Assembly: GCA_043746815.1 (NCBI GenBank)
Contig: JAYTQG010000247.1
Span: 1 to 33,802, forward strand
DNA from: JAYTQG01 sp043746815
GTDB lineage: Bacteria > Actinomycetota > Thermoleophilia > Miltoncostaeales > Miltoncostaeaceae
Direction of reading: 5' to 3'
Length of the DNA: 33,802 nucleotides
Shown: positions 23,565 to 30,684 of the stretch, one piece after another
Numbering within the stretch: position 1 is the first letter of the stretch
Layout: each line of letters begins with the position of its first letter
Program-made: the position numbers and the translations under genes
The notes under the pieces: generated by a model
What the model saw: the letters and a program-made list of their open reading frames with translations, nothing else
Told to the model about the DNA's origin: nothing
Databases searched by the model: none

Positions 23565-24542
23565 CTATCCGTTTCGTTCACGGGCGTCCTGGGCCGCTTG
23601 TGCCTGCTGTTCCCGACCAAGGGCGATGGCACGACGGAAGTTCAGTCCACGCAGCATGACGGCCATGCAGGTCAGGCCGACGAGGAGGTTGAAGGCGATC
23701 AAGCCCAGGTCCATGCCGACACTGAAGGCGAGGATGTCGGAGCGAGCCGCCACACCAGCCAGAAGCACCACCGCGAGGGCCTGTTTCGGACCAATACCGC
23801 CGGGGGTCAGGGGCATCGCCGTTGCGGCCCCCTGGACGACCATGACAACCAGCGCATTTTCAAGGTTGGCGGGCACGTTGAACGCGATCAGGAAGAACCA
23901 GGCGGTGACGACGCGACAGACCCATCCGGCCGCCTGCAGTGCAACAACCTCGCGGAGGTAACTGCGCGGCTCGCGGAGGATTGCGAACCCTGCCGCAACG
24001 CGGTCCCAAAACGCCTTGATGTTGCGTCCCTTGATGATGAGAAGCGCCGCCGCGCCGAACGCGAGAACCCCGAAAACGATCACGCTCGCCGTGGAATGCG
24101 CCGCGATGAAGGACCATTCAAAACCGGATATCCCGGGAATTGACGGCAGGCTCGGTAGCCGCCCGGCGAAGTACGCCCAGACGGCGAGCAGCAGGGACAT
24201 CGGAACGTCGAAGAGCGTCTCCACGACGAGTGTCGCCGTGAGGGTCGGGTAGTTCGCGTCCCGAATGCGACCGTGGACAAGGAACAGCTTCGTGACGTCG
24301 CCGCCACGGGCGGGGAGGATGCCGTTAATGCCAGCACCCGCCATGTAGCCACCGAAGACATGCGGCCACTCCACCCTTGATCGCGGGAACGCAGCCTTCA
24401 GGATGCGTCGCCACGCTTGGCTTCGGAGGATCAGGTTAGCCTGATGAAAAAACAGCGCGACAAACAGGGCGCCAAGGTCGACCGCGCCGAGCTTGTCGAA
24501 GAACACCTGCACGGCGTCCCAGAAGTGCCTCACCGAGTTCAC
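23565..24542 (-). CDS. YbhN/AglD-like flippase-type integral membrane protein (UPF0104)
   Basis: A 325-residue polytopic membrane protein of the lysylphosphatidylglycerol synthase transmembrane/UPF0104 family. Family traits are the conserved AGAGINGILPARGGDVTKLFLV (about 68-89), an aligned GGxGD-type polar loop, and MPLTPGGIGPKQALAVVLL (about 245-263), both re-entrant-like segments between about eight membrane helices. Members are thought to move lipid-linked substrates. The GTG at 24542 is the first start; a second in-frame GTG at 24533 has AGGTGG about ten bases upstream and is possible. It follows the VOC gene by 40 bp on the same strand. Confidence 0.82.
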   Translation of the reverse strand: MNSVRHFWDAVQVFFDKLGAVDLGALFVALFFHQANLILRSQAWRRILKAAFPRSRVEWPHVFGGYMAGAGINGILPARGGDVTKLFLVHGRIRDANYPTLTATLVVETLFDVPMSLLLAVWAYFAGRLPSLPSIPGISGFEWSFIAAHSTASVIVFGVLAFGAAALLIIKGRNIKAFWDRVAAGFAILREPRSYLREVVALQAAGWVCRVVTAWFFLIAFNVPANLENALVVMVVQGAATAMPLTPGGIGPKQALAVVLLAGVAARSDILAFSVGMDLGLIAFNLLVGLTCMAVMLRGLNFRRAIALGREQQAQAAQDARERNG

Positions 24543-24582
24543 ACCACCTATGGTGCCCGTCCGAGAGGACGGCCGTGAGGGT

Positions 24583-25350
24583 CTAGCCCTGCGAGGCCAG
24601 TCTCACCGGGCTACCGGTCGGGTCAGTGATCGAGGCCTGCCAACCAAACGGATTCTGCTCTGGCGCGCTGACCACCGTGCCGCCAAGCGCCTGGACCTGA
24701 GTAATCGCCTCGTTGATGTTCTCCACCCCGAAGTAGATGCTCCAGCTCGCTGGCTCCCCTTCTGGCAGGAACGCGGTCGCCTCCGCGATCCCGGCCCGGG
24801 CCTGGTACCCCTGACCGAGCATCGCGTAGCGCTGTCCGGGTTCGTCCCGTTGGGTGTTCACGTCCCAGGCGAAGACGTCGCGGTAGAAGGCAACGCTCGC
24901 GTCATAGTCGCGGGTGTTCAGTTCAAACCAAAACGGAGAGCCAGGTTCGCCGATCACCGCAAAACCAGTCATCTCGTTGGGCTGCCACACCCCAATTCGC
25001 CCCTGCCCGGGGTCGGCGACCACTGCCATGCTGCCGTTCTCTGCGACAACCATCGGGGGAATTTGAACCGTCCCTCCGTTCGCCGCGGCGCGTTCGGCGA
25101 CCGCCTCGACGTCAGGAGTCATGAGATAGATCGTCCACATATCGGGCATCCCGTAGTTGCCGTCGTTGTGCATGCACCCAGCGACGGGCGCCCCATCCTT
25201 GGTGAAGACAAAGTAGCCACCAAACCGCGGGTCCGCTGGCTGCGCCTCCCATCCGAGCAGCGTCCCGTAGAACTCGGTCGCCTTGACGGTGTCGGAGGTG
25301 AACAGGTCAACCCAACAGGGGGCGCCAACAACGGGCGTTGCTTCAGGCAT
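24583..25350 (-). CDS. VOC (glyoxalase-fold) family protein with two modules
   Basis: A 255-residue protein made of two vicinal-oxygen-chelate modules. Module 1 begins GAPCWVDLFTSDTVKATEFYG and module 2 begins SPFWFELNTRDYDASVAFYRD (about 138 on), the repeated FW-x-L-x-T/S-x-D pattern of the family. It resembles actinobacterial two-module glyoxalase/bleomycin-resistance-like proteins; substrate is unknown. The ATG at 25350 is preceded by AGGGAG at proper distance, whereas the frame runs on upstream across thiL without coding character. Divergent from thiL with a 51-bp gap. Confidence 0.87.
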   Translation of the reverse strand: MPEATPVVGAPCWVDLFTSDTVKATEFYGTLLGWEAQPADPRFGGYFVFTKDGAPVAGCMHNDGNYGMPDMWTIYLMTPDVEAVAERAAANGGTVQIPPMVVAENGSMAVVADPGQGRIGVWQPNEMTGFAVIGEPGSPFWFELNTRDYDASVAFYRDVFAWDVNTQRDEPGQRYAMLGQGYQARAGIAEATAFLPEGEPASWSIYFGVENINEAITQVQALGGTVVSAPEQNPFGWQASITDPTGSPVRLASQG

Positions 25351-25389
25351 TTTGACTCCCTTTCGCTCGGGCGAACTACGAAGTGCGGG

Positions 25390-25395
25390 TACCCT
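25390..25395 (+). promoter_or_regulatory. Candidate -10 box (TACCCT) for thiL
   Basis: TACCCT ends six bases before an in-frame ATC (25402). The identical hexamer lies at the same position before the TolB-like gene on the other strand. Confidence 0.45.
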
Positions 25396-25401
25396 TCTGA
25401 C

Positions 25402-26370
25402 ATCGGTGAAATTGATCTTATCCGCGCAATCGCTGCCACGCTCGCGCGACGCGCTGGAACTGAGGTCACGATCGGCGACGACGCCGCCGTCCTGACCGCG
25501 AGCGGTCGGATGGTGGCGAGCGTCGACATGATGGTCGAAGACCTCGATTTTCGACTGACGACGGCCAGCTTCGAGGACATTGGCCACAAGGCCCTCGCGG
25601 TCAATTTGTCCGATCTGGCGGCCATGGGCGCCAAACCGGTCGCCGCGCTGGTCGCCCTCGGCATCCCCGCGCATGTGACGCACGACGACGTCCTCCGGAT
25701 GTACGCGGCGATGGAGACCCTTGCCGCAGCATCTGGCACGACGATCGCGGGCGGAGACATCAGCTCGGCCCCAGTCTTGACCATCGCGATCACCGCGATT
25801 GGCACCATTCCGGACAATCGGAGCGCGGTACTCCGTTCGGGTGCCCAGGTTGGTGACGGGGTCTTTGTGACCGGTCCGATCGGCGGCTCGGCGGCGGGTT
25901 TGGCGATCTTGGAGGGCCACGTACCGGAGTCCGTGACAACCCATGGGGAAACGCTAGCGGCCGCCCACCGCCGCCCTCATCCGCGACTCGCTGAGGGAGT
26001 CCGCTTGGCCGAGGCTGGCATCCACGCGATGCTCGACTGCTCCGACGGCCTGTGCCTCGATACGCACCGGTTGGCGGAGGCAAGTGGCGTCCAGATTGAA
26101 CTCGACCTCGACGCGGTTCCCCTCGCGTCAGGTGTCGAGGAGGTCGCGGCCGCGCTGGGTCAGGACCCCGCCATCTTCGCGGCCACCGGCGGCGAAGACT
26201 TCGAGCTGATCGTGTCCGCGCCGGACAACCCCTGCGTCGGGCTCGTCCGCATCGGCCGCGTTGTCGACGGCCCCGCGGGCCTGGTCCTGCGTCGCGACGG
26301 TCGAGACATCGAACTTGAGACCCTGGGCTTCGTCCATGATGTCGCGCGCCCGATTGTTAAGGGGGTCTGA
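25402..26370 (+). CDS. thiL: Thiamine-monophosphate kinase, apparent non-standard start codon
   Basis: ThiL phosphorylates thiamine monophosphate to the active cofactor TPP. Motifs are the N-terminal GEIDLIRAI, the metal-binding GDDAAV (about 25-30), SVDMMVEDLDF, and the PurM-like KALAVNLSDLAAMGAKP; the total of about 322 residues equals the family norm. Between the VOC start and these motifs there is no ATG, GTG or TTG in frame; the next ATG (about 25509) lies after GDDAAV. ATC at 25402 (GEIDLIR follows) or ATT at 25411 are the only sensible starts. A longer reading from 24493 would run antisense through the VOC gene and is rejected. The stop codon and last residues (PIVKGV) come from a dispersed repeat. 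Confidence 0.9.
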   Translation: MGEIDLIRAIAATLARRAGTEVTIGDDAAVLTASGRMVASVDMMVEDLDFRLTTASFEDIGHKALAVNLSDLAAMGAKPVAALVALGIPAHVTHDDVLRMYAAMETLAAASGTTIAGGDISSAPVLTIAITAIGTIPDNRSAVLRSGAQVGDGVFVTGPIGGSAAGLAILEGHVPESVTTHGETLAAAHRRPHPRLAEGVRLAEAGIHAMLDCSDGLCLDTHRLAEASGVQIELDLDAVPLASGVEEVAAALGQDPAIFAATGGEDFELIVSAPDNPCVGLVRIGRVVDGPAGLVLRRDGRDIELETLGFVHDVARPIVKGV

Positions 26371-26404
26371 CCCGGGTCTGACCCCGCCCCTCCAACATCG
26401 CGCG
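26345..26404 (+). repeat. Dispersed repeat copy 1 (two GGGTCTGACCC units)
   Basis: Starts CGCGCCCGATTGTTAAGGGG, contains two near-palindromic GGGTCTGACCC units and ends CCCCTCCAACATCGC. The outer ends are imperfect inverted repeats, so the whole can fold as one hairpin. The thiL stop TGA (26368-26370) is part of the first unit. Confidence 0.88.
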
Positions 26405-26433
26405 CGGTGCCCGCCCTGACCGGGTCCAAGTCC

Positions 26434-26505
26434 CGCGCCCGATTGTTAAGGGGGTCTGACCCGGGTCTGACCCGGGTCTGACCCTTGCCCCTCCAACATC
26501 GCCCG
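26434..26505 (+). repeat. Dispersed repeat copy 2 (three GGGTCTGACCC units)
   Basis: Same ends and orientation as copy 1, with three palindromic units and the tail TTGCCCCTCCAACATCGCCCG. Separated from copy 1 by about 29 bases. Confidence 0.88.
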
Positions 26506-26539
26506 TGGACCTTTCCGGCGCAGCGGGAGAGTAGGTGCA

Positions 26540-26761
26540 ATGAACGATGACCTCACCGACAGCGAGTTGATGATCCGCTCGCGAAATGACGTCTCAGTAT
26601 TTGGGGTGATCTTCGACCGCCACTTCTCCGCGATCTACGCATTTCTGGAGCGGCGACTGGGGCGCGACGAGGCTGACGAGGGCGCCGCTGAGGTCTTTCG
26701 GATCGCCCTTCAACAGCGGGCCAGGTTTGATGCCACCTTCGAACGCACGCCCGATTGTTAA
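26540..26761 (+). pseudogene. Truncated ECF-type RNA polymerase sigma factor
   Basis: A 73-residue ORF that matches only region 2 of an ECF sigma factor (SELMIRSRNDVSVFGVIFDR, YAFLERRLGRDEADEGAAEVFRIALQ). A normal member is about 170-190 residues and continues with a PWLYGIA-like linker and a region 4 helix-turn-helix. Here the frame runs into repeat copy 3, which ends it with TAA, and no region 4 sequence is visible beyond. The ATG has AGGTG close upstream. The fragment lies between repeat copies 2 and 3 in direct orientation. A truncated but expressed core-binding protein cannot be excluded. Confidence 0.7.
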
Positions 26762-26795
26762 GGGGGTCTGACCCCTGCCTGTCGAACATCGCCCG
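26746..26795 (+). repeat. Dispersed repeat copy 3 (one palindromic unit), truncating the sigma gene
   Basis: CGCCCGATTGTTAAGGGGGT followed by one palindromic unit and GTCGAACATCGCCCG. The TAA inside the left end is the stop of the sigma fragment. The following 72 bases hold no gene I can support. Confidence 0.85.
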
Positions 26796-26867
26796 CATTG
26801 TGTCCGTGGGTCTCGCCCGCTGACGATGACACCTCTTGCCCACGCCCGACCGTGCCGTGCGCCCGAA

Positions 26868-27893
26868 TCAGCCGCCTGACCCCGGCCTCCAGGCGGGCTG
26901 GGTGAACCAGACGTCGTCAGGATGAGCATTCGGCAGCATACGTTCGGCGCCGCTGGACACGTCGCGGATCACCACCGCCATCGCCTCGGCGTTATCGATC
27001 TGCCTGCCACGCTGGTAGGCGATGGTCGTTCCATCGGGTGACCAGGACGGCGCGACCTCGTTGATACCCCTCGTCTCGGTGAGGCGTCGCGGTTCGCTGC
27101 CGTCTGCCCGGCTGAGGTAGAGCTCCGTCGTCGGACCGGTTCGGTCGCCGTAGCTGATGGTTCCGTTTGCATCGATTGCGCTCGCGAAGGCGAGCGACTG
27201 TCCGTCCGGCGACCACGCGGGTGTACCTCCATCAGCGACAACCGTTCGCGGATGGTTACCATCGCAATCGACCTCCCAAATCGAACTTCACGCCGCGCCG
27301 CTCTCTCGGTTGACGAAGGCTCGCGTGAAGGCGATCCGCTTCGAGTCCGGTGACCATGACCCTGGAACATCGACGCGACCCGGGACGCCCGGCCAGAGTT
27401 GACGGGTACGGGCCCCCTTCACGTCGAGGACCCAGAGCGTGGCCGAGAATGGCGGTCCAGCTGAGTGGTCCGCACGCTGCGCATAGGCAATCGTTTGTCC
27501 GTCAGGCGACCACGCGGGAGCCAGCGCCCTCCCGGTCCGGGTGAGCCTCCGCAGTCCGGTCCCATCAGCGCGAACGGTGTAGAGATCACTCCGGGGATCG
27601 TCGAAACGGGCCGGAAAGCCGGTGAAGGCCAAACGTTTCCCGTCGGGCGACCACGACGTACTGCCAAATAGCCTCGGCGAAACCGGGCGCCGGTTGGAGC
27701 GACCGACCAATACCCGGAGGGCGGATCCGTCACTACGGCTAACGACCAGCTCGTAGGTCGGCACCGTGCCCGCCGTCGCGCGAAACATGACCAACTGGTC
27801 CCCGGAAGTCGAACCAAGGCCGACCACAGCACCTTCGTTGACTGCCAGGGCCGCGACAGCTAACCCAATTGACAGGGTGATCCGCAGGGTCAT
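26868..27893 (-). pseudogene. Secreted TolB-like beta-propeller protein interrupted by an in-frame TGA
   Basis: One reading frame of 342 codons encodes a signal-peptide-like N-terminus (MTLRITLSIGLAVAALAV) and repeated TolB/PD40 blades: STSWSPDGKRLAFTG, PAWSPDGQTIAYAQ, GSWSPDSKRIAFTR, PAWSPDGQSLAFAS and PSWSPDGTTIAYQR. Codon 202 is TGA (27290-27288), between NRESGAA and SSIWEVDCDG; the same frame continues with two more blades to the TGA at 26868. So a single nonsense change, not a frameshift, separates two clearly homologous halves. The N-terminal 201 residues alone would be an incomplete propeller. A TACCCT box ends seven bases before the ATG. The truncated sigma gene lies next to it. Confidence 0.8.
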
Positions 27894-27900
27894 CGCCGAG

Positions 27901-27906
27901 AGGGTA
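27901..27906 (-). promoter_or_regulatory. Candidate -10 box (TACCCT) for the TolB-like gene
   Basis: On the minus strand TACCCT ends seven bases before the ATG at 27893, within the 29-bp gap after the transglycosylase gene. Confidence 0.45.
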
Positions 27907-27922
27907 GCTCGTTCTCCAGGCT

Positions 27923-28519
27923 CTACCCCAACCGAAGTCGAGACGCATACGCGCGTCGGTAAATCGCCTCACTCTTGAGAACACCCCGAACGAAGTCCCG
28001 TGTTTGGGTGAAGGGAACGTCCTCCGGAATTCGGAACGGGTGTCCCGCTGCCGCCGCCACCCGCTTCCATTCGACGAGGTTCTGTTCCCCGCCGTTGTAC
28101 GCCACGAGCGCCGCGTCGACGGTGGAGTACCGGTCGAGCAAGTACCTCAGATACCGGGTCCCGTAGGGAATGTTGACCTCGGGGCGGTCGAGGTGATCGG
28201 GCTTCGGGCTTGGACGTTGCGATTGCGTCGCCATGAACGCCGCCGTTGACGGGAGGAGCTGCATGAGGCCGATCGCTCCCTGCTGCGAGCGCTCGTCCGG
28301 AACCCAGTCGCTCTCCTGCTTGATCACCGCAGCGACGAGGGCCGGTTCCAGGTCATAGCGTTTGGCTTCCTGCTTGATGATCTGCTCGTAGCGAAGCGGG
28401 TAGTAGAGGCGGGCGTACCAGGAGGGCATCGCCCGATGGACAAGCGCCCAGCCTCCGCCCAAGAGACCAAGGAGGACAACGGCGACGATCGCCCGGCGGC
28501 GGCGGCGGCGTTGGGTCAT
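27923..28519 (-). CDS. Membrane-anchored lytic transglycosylase, SLT/GH23 family
   Basis: A 198-residue peptidoglycan lytic transglycosylase. The N-terminus is very basic (MTQRRRRRRA) followed by a single hydrophobic segment (IVAVVLLGLLGGGWALV), so it is a membrane-anchored or exported protein. The SLT domain shows the catalytic glutamate Glu69 in IKQESDW, GAIGLMQLLPSTA (81-93) and VAYNGG, the standard GH23 motifs. The chosen ATG overlaps the coaE stop as ATGA; the frame stays open further upstream inside coaE. Co-translation with coaE is likely. Confidence 0.9.
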   Translation of the reverse strand: MTQRRRRRRAIVAVVLLGLLGGGWALVHRAMPSWYARLYYPLRYEQIIKQEAKRYDLEPALVAAVIKQESDWVPDERSQQGAIGLMQLLPSTAAFMATQSQRPSPKPDHLDRPEVNIPYGTRYLRYLLDRYSTVDAALVAYNGGEQNLVEWKRVAAAAGHPFRIPEDVPFTQTRDFVRGVLKSEAIYRRAYASRLRLG

Positions 28520-29136
28520 CCGAGAGCCGGGCTGGTCCCGTAGCGGGCCATACACCCCGCCACCCACGCGTCAAGCTCGGCAAGCGAGCCATCGTTGACG
28601 TAGCTGGCATCGGCACGGGCAACTTTTTCCGCCTCAGGCAGTTGACGCGCCCGGCGCTCGTCAAACCGCTGGCCCCGGGCCTCAACACGCGCACGGCGAA
28701 TGTCATCCGATGCCGTCACGACGAGTACGGCGTCGTAGTCCCGCTCAAGGCCCGCTTCGAAGACCAGCGGGACCTCGCAGACAAGAAGCGTTGGCGAGGG
28801 GACGAGTGCCCGCATCCGTTCCTGCCAGGCGACGCGCCACCGCCCGATGCGGGGGTGAAGAACGCCCTCCAAGAAGGACATCGCCTCCGGGTCCTTGAAT
28901 GCTCGGGATCCGAGGGTGGCCCGATCGATCTCGCCGGAGTCCGTGACGAGATCCTGCCCGAAGCGGTCCGCGACGAGGCTGACGACATCCTCCTGCCGGT
29001 ACAGCGCGTGCACGATCTCATCGGCAGAGAGCACGGCGGCCCCCAAACGCCCAAAGGCCGCGAGGGCAGCGGACTTGCCCGAACCGATCCCACCGGTGAT
29101 GGCGATACAGGGGAGGCGCGTGAACGCCTCCCCCAT
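28516..29136 (-). CDS. coaE: Dephospho-CoA kinase
   Basis: Last enzyme of coenzyme A synthesis, phosphorylating the ribose 3'-hydroxyl of dephospho-CoA. 206 residues from the ATG at 29136. P-loop GGIGSGKS (15-22), SADEIVHALY (CoA-site DxxxH-like region), LHPRIG and PLVFEAGLE are family hallmarks. The frame is open upstream through rpsA but only this ATG gives a normal N-terminus. It starts seven bases after the rpsA stop and overlaps the transglycosylase, so it lies within an rpsA-coaE-transglycosylase operon. Confidence 0.95.
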   Translation of the reverse strand: MGEAFTRLPCIAITGGIGSGKSAALAAFGRLGAAVLSADEIVHALYRQEDVVSLVADRFGQDLVTDSGEIDRATLGSRAFKDPEAMSFLEGVLHPRIGRWRVAWQERMRALVPSPTLLVCEVPLVFEAGLERDYDAVLVVTASDDIRRARVEARGQRFDERRARQLPEAEKVARADASYVNDGSLAELDAWVAGCMARYGTSPALG

Positions 29137-29143
29137 CGCAGTA

Positions 29144-30598
29144 CTACTCGGCAGCATCCTCCGCCGGGGCGTCGGGGGCCTCCGGGGCGGGTGCGTCAGC
29201 GACCGGGGCCACCTCAGCGGCAGGGGCCTCAACGGCCGGTGCCTCCTCGATGACGGCAACCTCAGCCGGTGCTTCAACAACCGGTTCCTCGAGGGCGGGT
29301 GCTTCGGCAGCGGGAGCCTCAGCTACCTGAGCCTCAGCAGCCGGAGCCTCGACCTCGGCCGGGGCGTCACCCTCGGTGATCTCACCGTGTTCGGCGGCCG
29401 GAGCTTCGTGCCCCTCGTGCGCCTCGTGCGCCTCGGGGGCACCCTCTTCGCCCTCGGCGTATTCCTTCGCCTCGTCCGGCATGACAAGCCCGCCGTCGAC
29501 GCGCTTAAGGCTCAGCGAAAGGCGGCGGCGCTCGCCGTCGATCTCGATGATGCGGACCATGACTTCCTGGCCCTGCGCCACAACCTCGCGCGGGTTCTCG
29601 ACGTGGAAGTCGGCAAGCTCCGAGATGTGCACCAGACCCTCGACGCCGGGGTGGATCTCGACGAACGAGCCGAACGTGACGACCTTGGTGACCGTTCCGG
29701 CCACAACGTCGTTTTCGCGGTAGGCGTCGATGACGCTCTGCCAGGGGTCGGCCTGGGTCTGCTTGAGGCCGAGGGAAATCCGCTGACGGTCGCGGTCGAT
29801 GTCAAGCACCTTGACCGTGACCGTGTCGCCGATGGCGAGGATCTCGGAGGGGTGGTTGACGTGACTCCAGGAGAGCTCCGAGATGTGGATGAGGCCGTCG
29901 ATGCCCTCAAGGTCCACAAACGCGCCGAAGTCGACGATGTTGGAGATGACACCCTCGACAACCTTGCCGGGCTCCAGCAGGTCCAGGATGCGCTGACGGA
30001 CCTCTTTACGCTCGTCCTCCAGCACGGCGCGGCGTGAGAGCACCACGTTGTTGCGCTGACGGTTCAGCTCGATCACGCGACACTCGATGACGCGCCCCAT
30101 GAACTCGTCCAGCTCCTGCACGCGGCGGATGTCCACCAGCGATGCGGGCAGGAAGCCGCGGACCCCCAGGTCCAGGATCAGGCCGCCCTTGACGACCTCA
30201 ATGACGGTGCCCTCGACGGTCTCCTCGGCGGCGGCGGCGGCCTCGATGCGCTTCCACGCCTTCTCGAAGCGCGCACGCTTCTTGGAGAGAATCAGCCGCC
30301 CGTCCGGGTCCTCCTTCTGCAGGACCAACGCGTCGACGATCTCGCCGAGTTCAACTTCCTCGTGGACGTTGACGTTCTTGCGGATCGAAAGCTCGCCGGA
30401 GGGAATGACGCCCTCGCTCTTGTACCCAATGTCGACAAGAACCTCATCCTTGTCGATGCGGACAACCCGGCCGCTGACGACGTCGCCTTCCTCGAAAATC
30501 GGGATGGTGAGGTCGTAGTTGGGGATCATCACCCCATCGACTTCGATGTACTCGGGTCCGTCGAGGGTGCGCACAGGCGATTCGGGGTCGGTGGCCAT
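29144..30598 (-). CDS. rpsA: 30S ribosomal protein S1
   Basis: RNA-binding ribosomal protein that helps mRNA dock on the 30S subunit. 484 residues with four S1 OB-fold domains (about 38-107, 120-190, 207-278 and 292-365), the third and fourth with the canonical FGAFVDL...GLIHISELS and FGSFVEI...GLVHISELA. The C-terminal ~100 residues are low-complexity Ala/Glu/Pro with repeats such as APAAEAPA. The ATG at 30598 (MATDPESPVR) has AGGA nine bases upstream; an alternative ATG at 30616 adds six residues. The four-domain, acidic-tail form is usual in actinobacteria. Confidence 0.96.
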   Translation of the reverse strand: MATDPESPVRTLDGPEYIEVDGVMIPNYDLTIPIFEEGDVVSGRVVRIDKDEVLVDIGYKSEGVIPSGELSIRKNVNVHEEVELGEIVDALVLQKEDPDGRLILSKKRARFEKAWKRIEAAAAAEETVEGTVIEVVKGGLILDLGVRGFLPASLVDIRRVQELDEFMGRVIECRVIELNRQRNNVVLSRRAVLEDERKEVRQRILDLLEPGKVVEGVISNIVDFGAFVDLEGIDGLIHISELSWSHVNHPSEILAIGDTVTVKVLDIDRDRQRISLGLKQTQADPWQSVIDAYRENDVVAGTVTKVVTFGSFVEIHPGVEGLVHISELADFHVENPREVVAQGQEVMVRIIEIDGERRRLSLSLKRVDGGLVMPDEAKEYAEGEEGAPEAHEAHEGHEAPAAEHGEITEGDAPAEVEAPAAEAQVAEAPAAEAPALEEPVVEAPAEVAVIEEAPAVEAPAAEVAPVADAPAPEAPDAPAEDAAE

Positions 30599-30684
30599 TG
30601 GGGGTTTTCCTGACATTGGTTCGTAGGGATGACAAAGGTCGCGACGGGACATCGCGGACAGGCGAGTATACCCGCCCTGGGCGG

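Noticed and set aside
24493..25401. Upstream extension of the thiL frame to an ATG at 24493
   Set aside because: It would run antisense through the whole VOC gene and has no ThiL-like sequence before about 25402; ThiL has normal length without it.
27288..27290. Selenocysteine reading of the in-frame TGA
   Set aside because: No obvious SECIS-like hairpin next to it and no known seleno-propeller of this family; a nonsense mutation is simpler.
28895..30037. 380-codon plus-strand ORF opposite rpsA
   Set aside because: Mirror of the S1 repeats and acidic tail; low-complexity Leu/Gly/Asp sequence without motifs.
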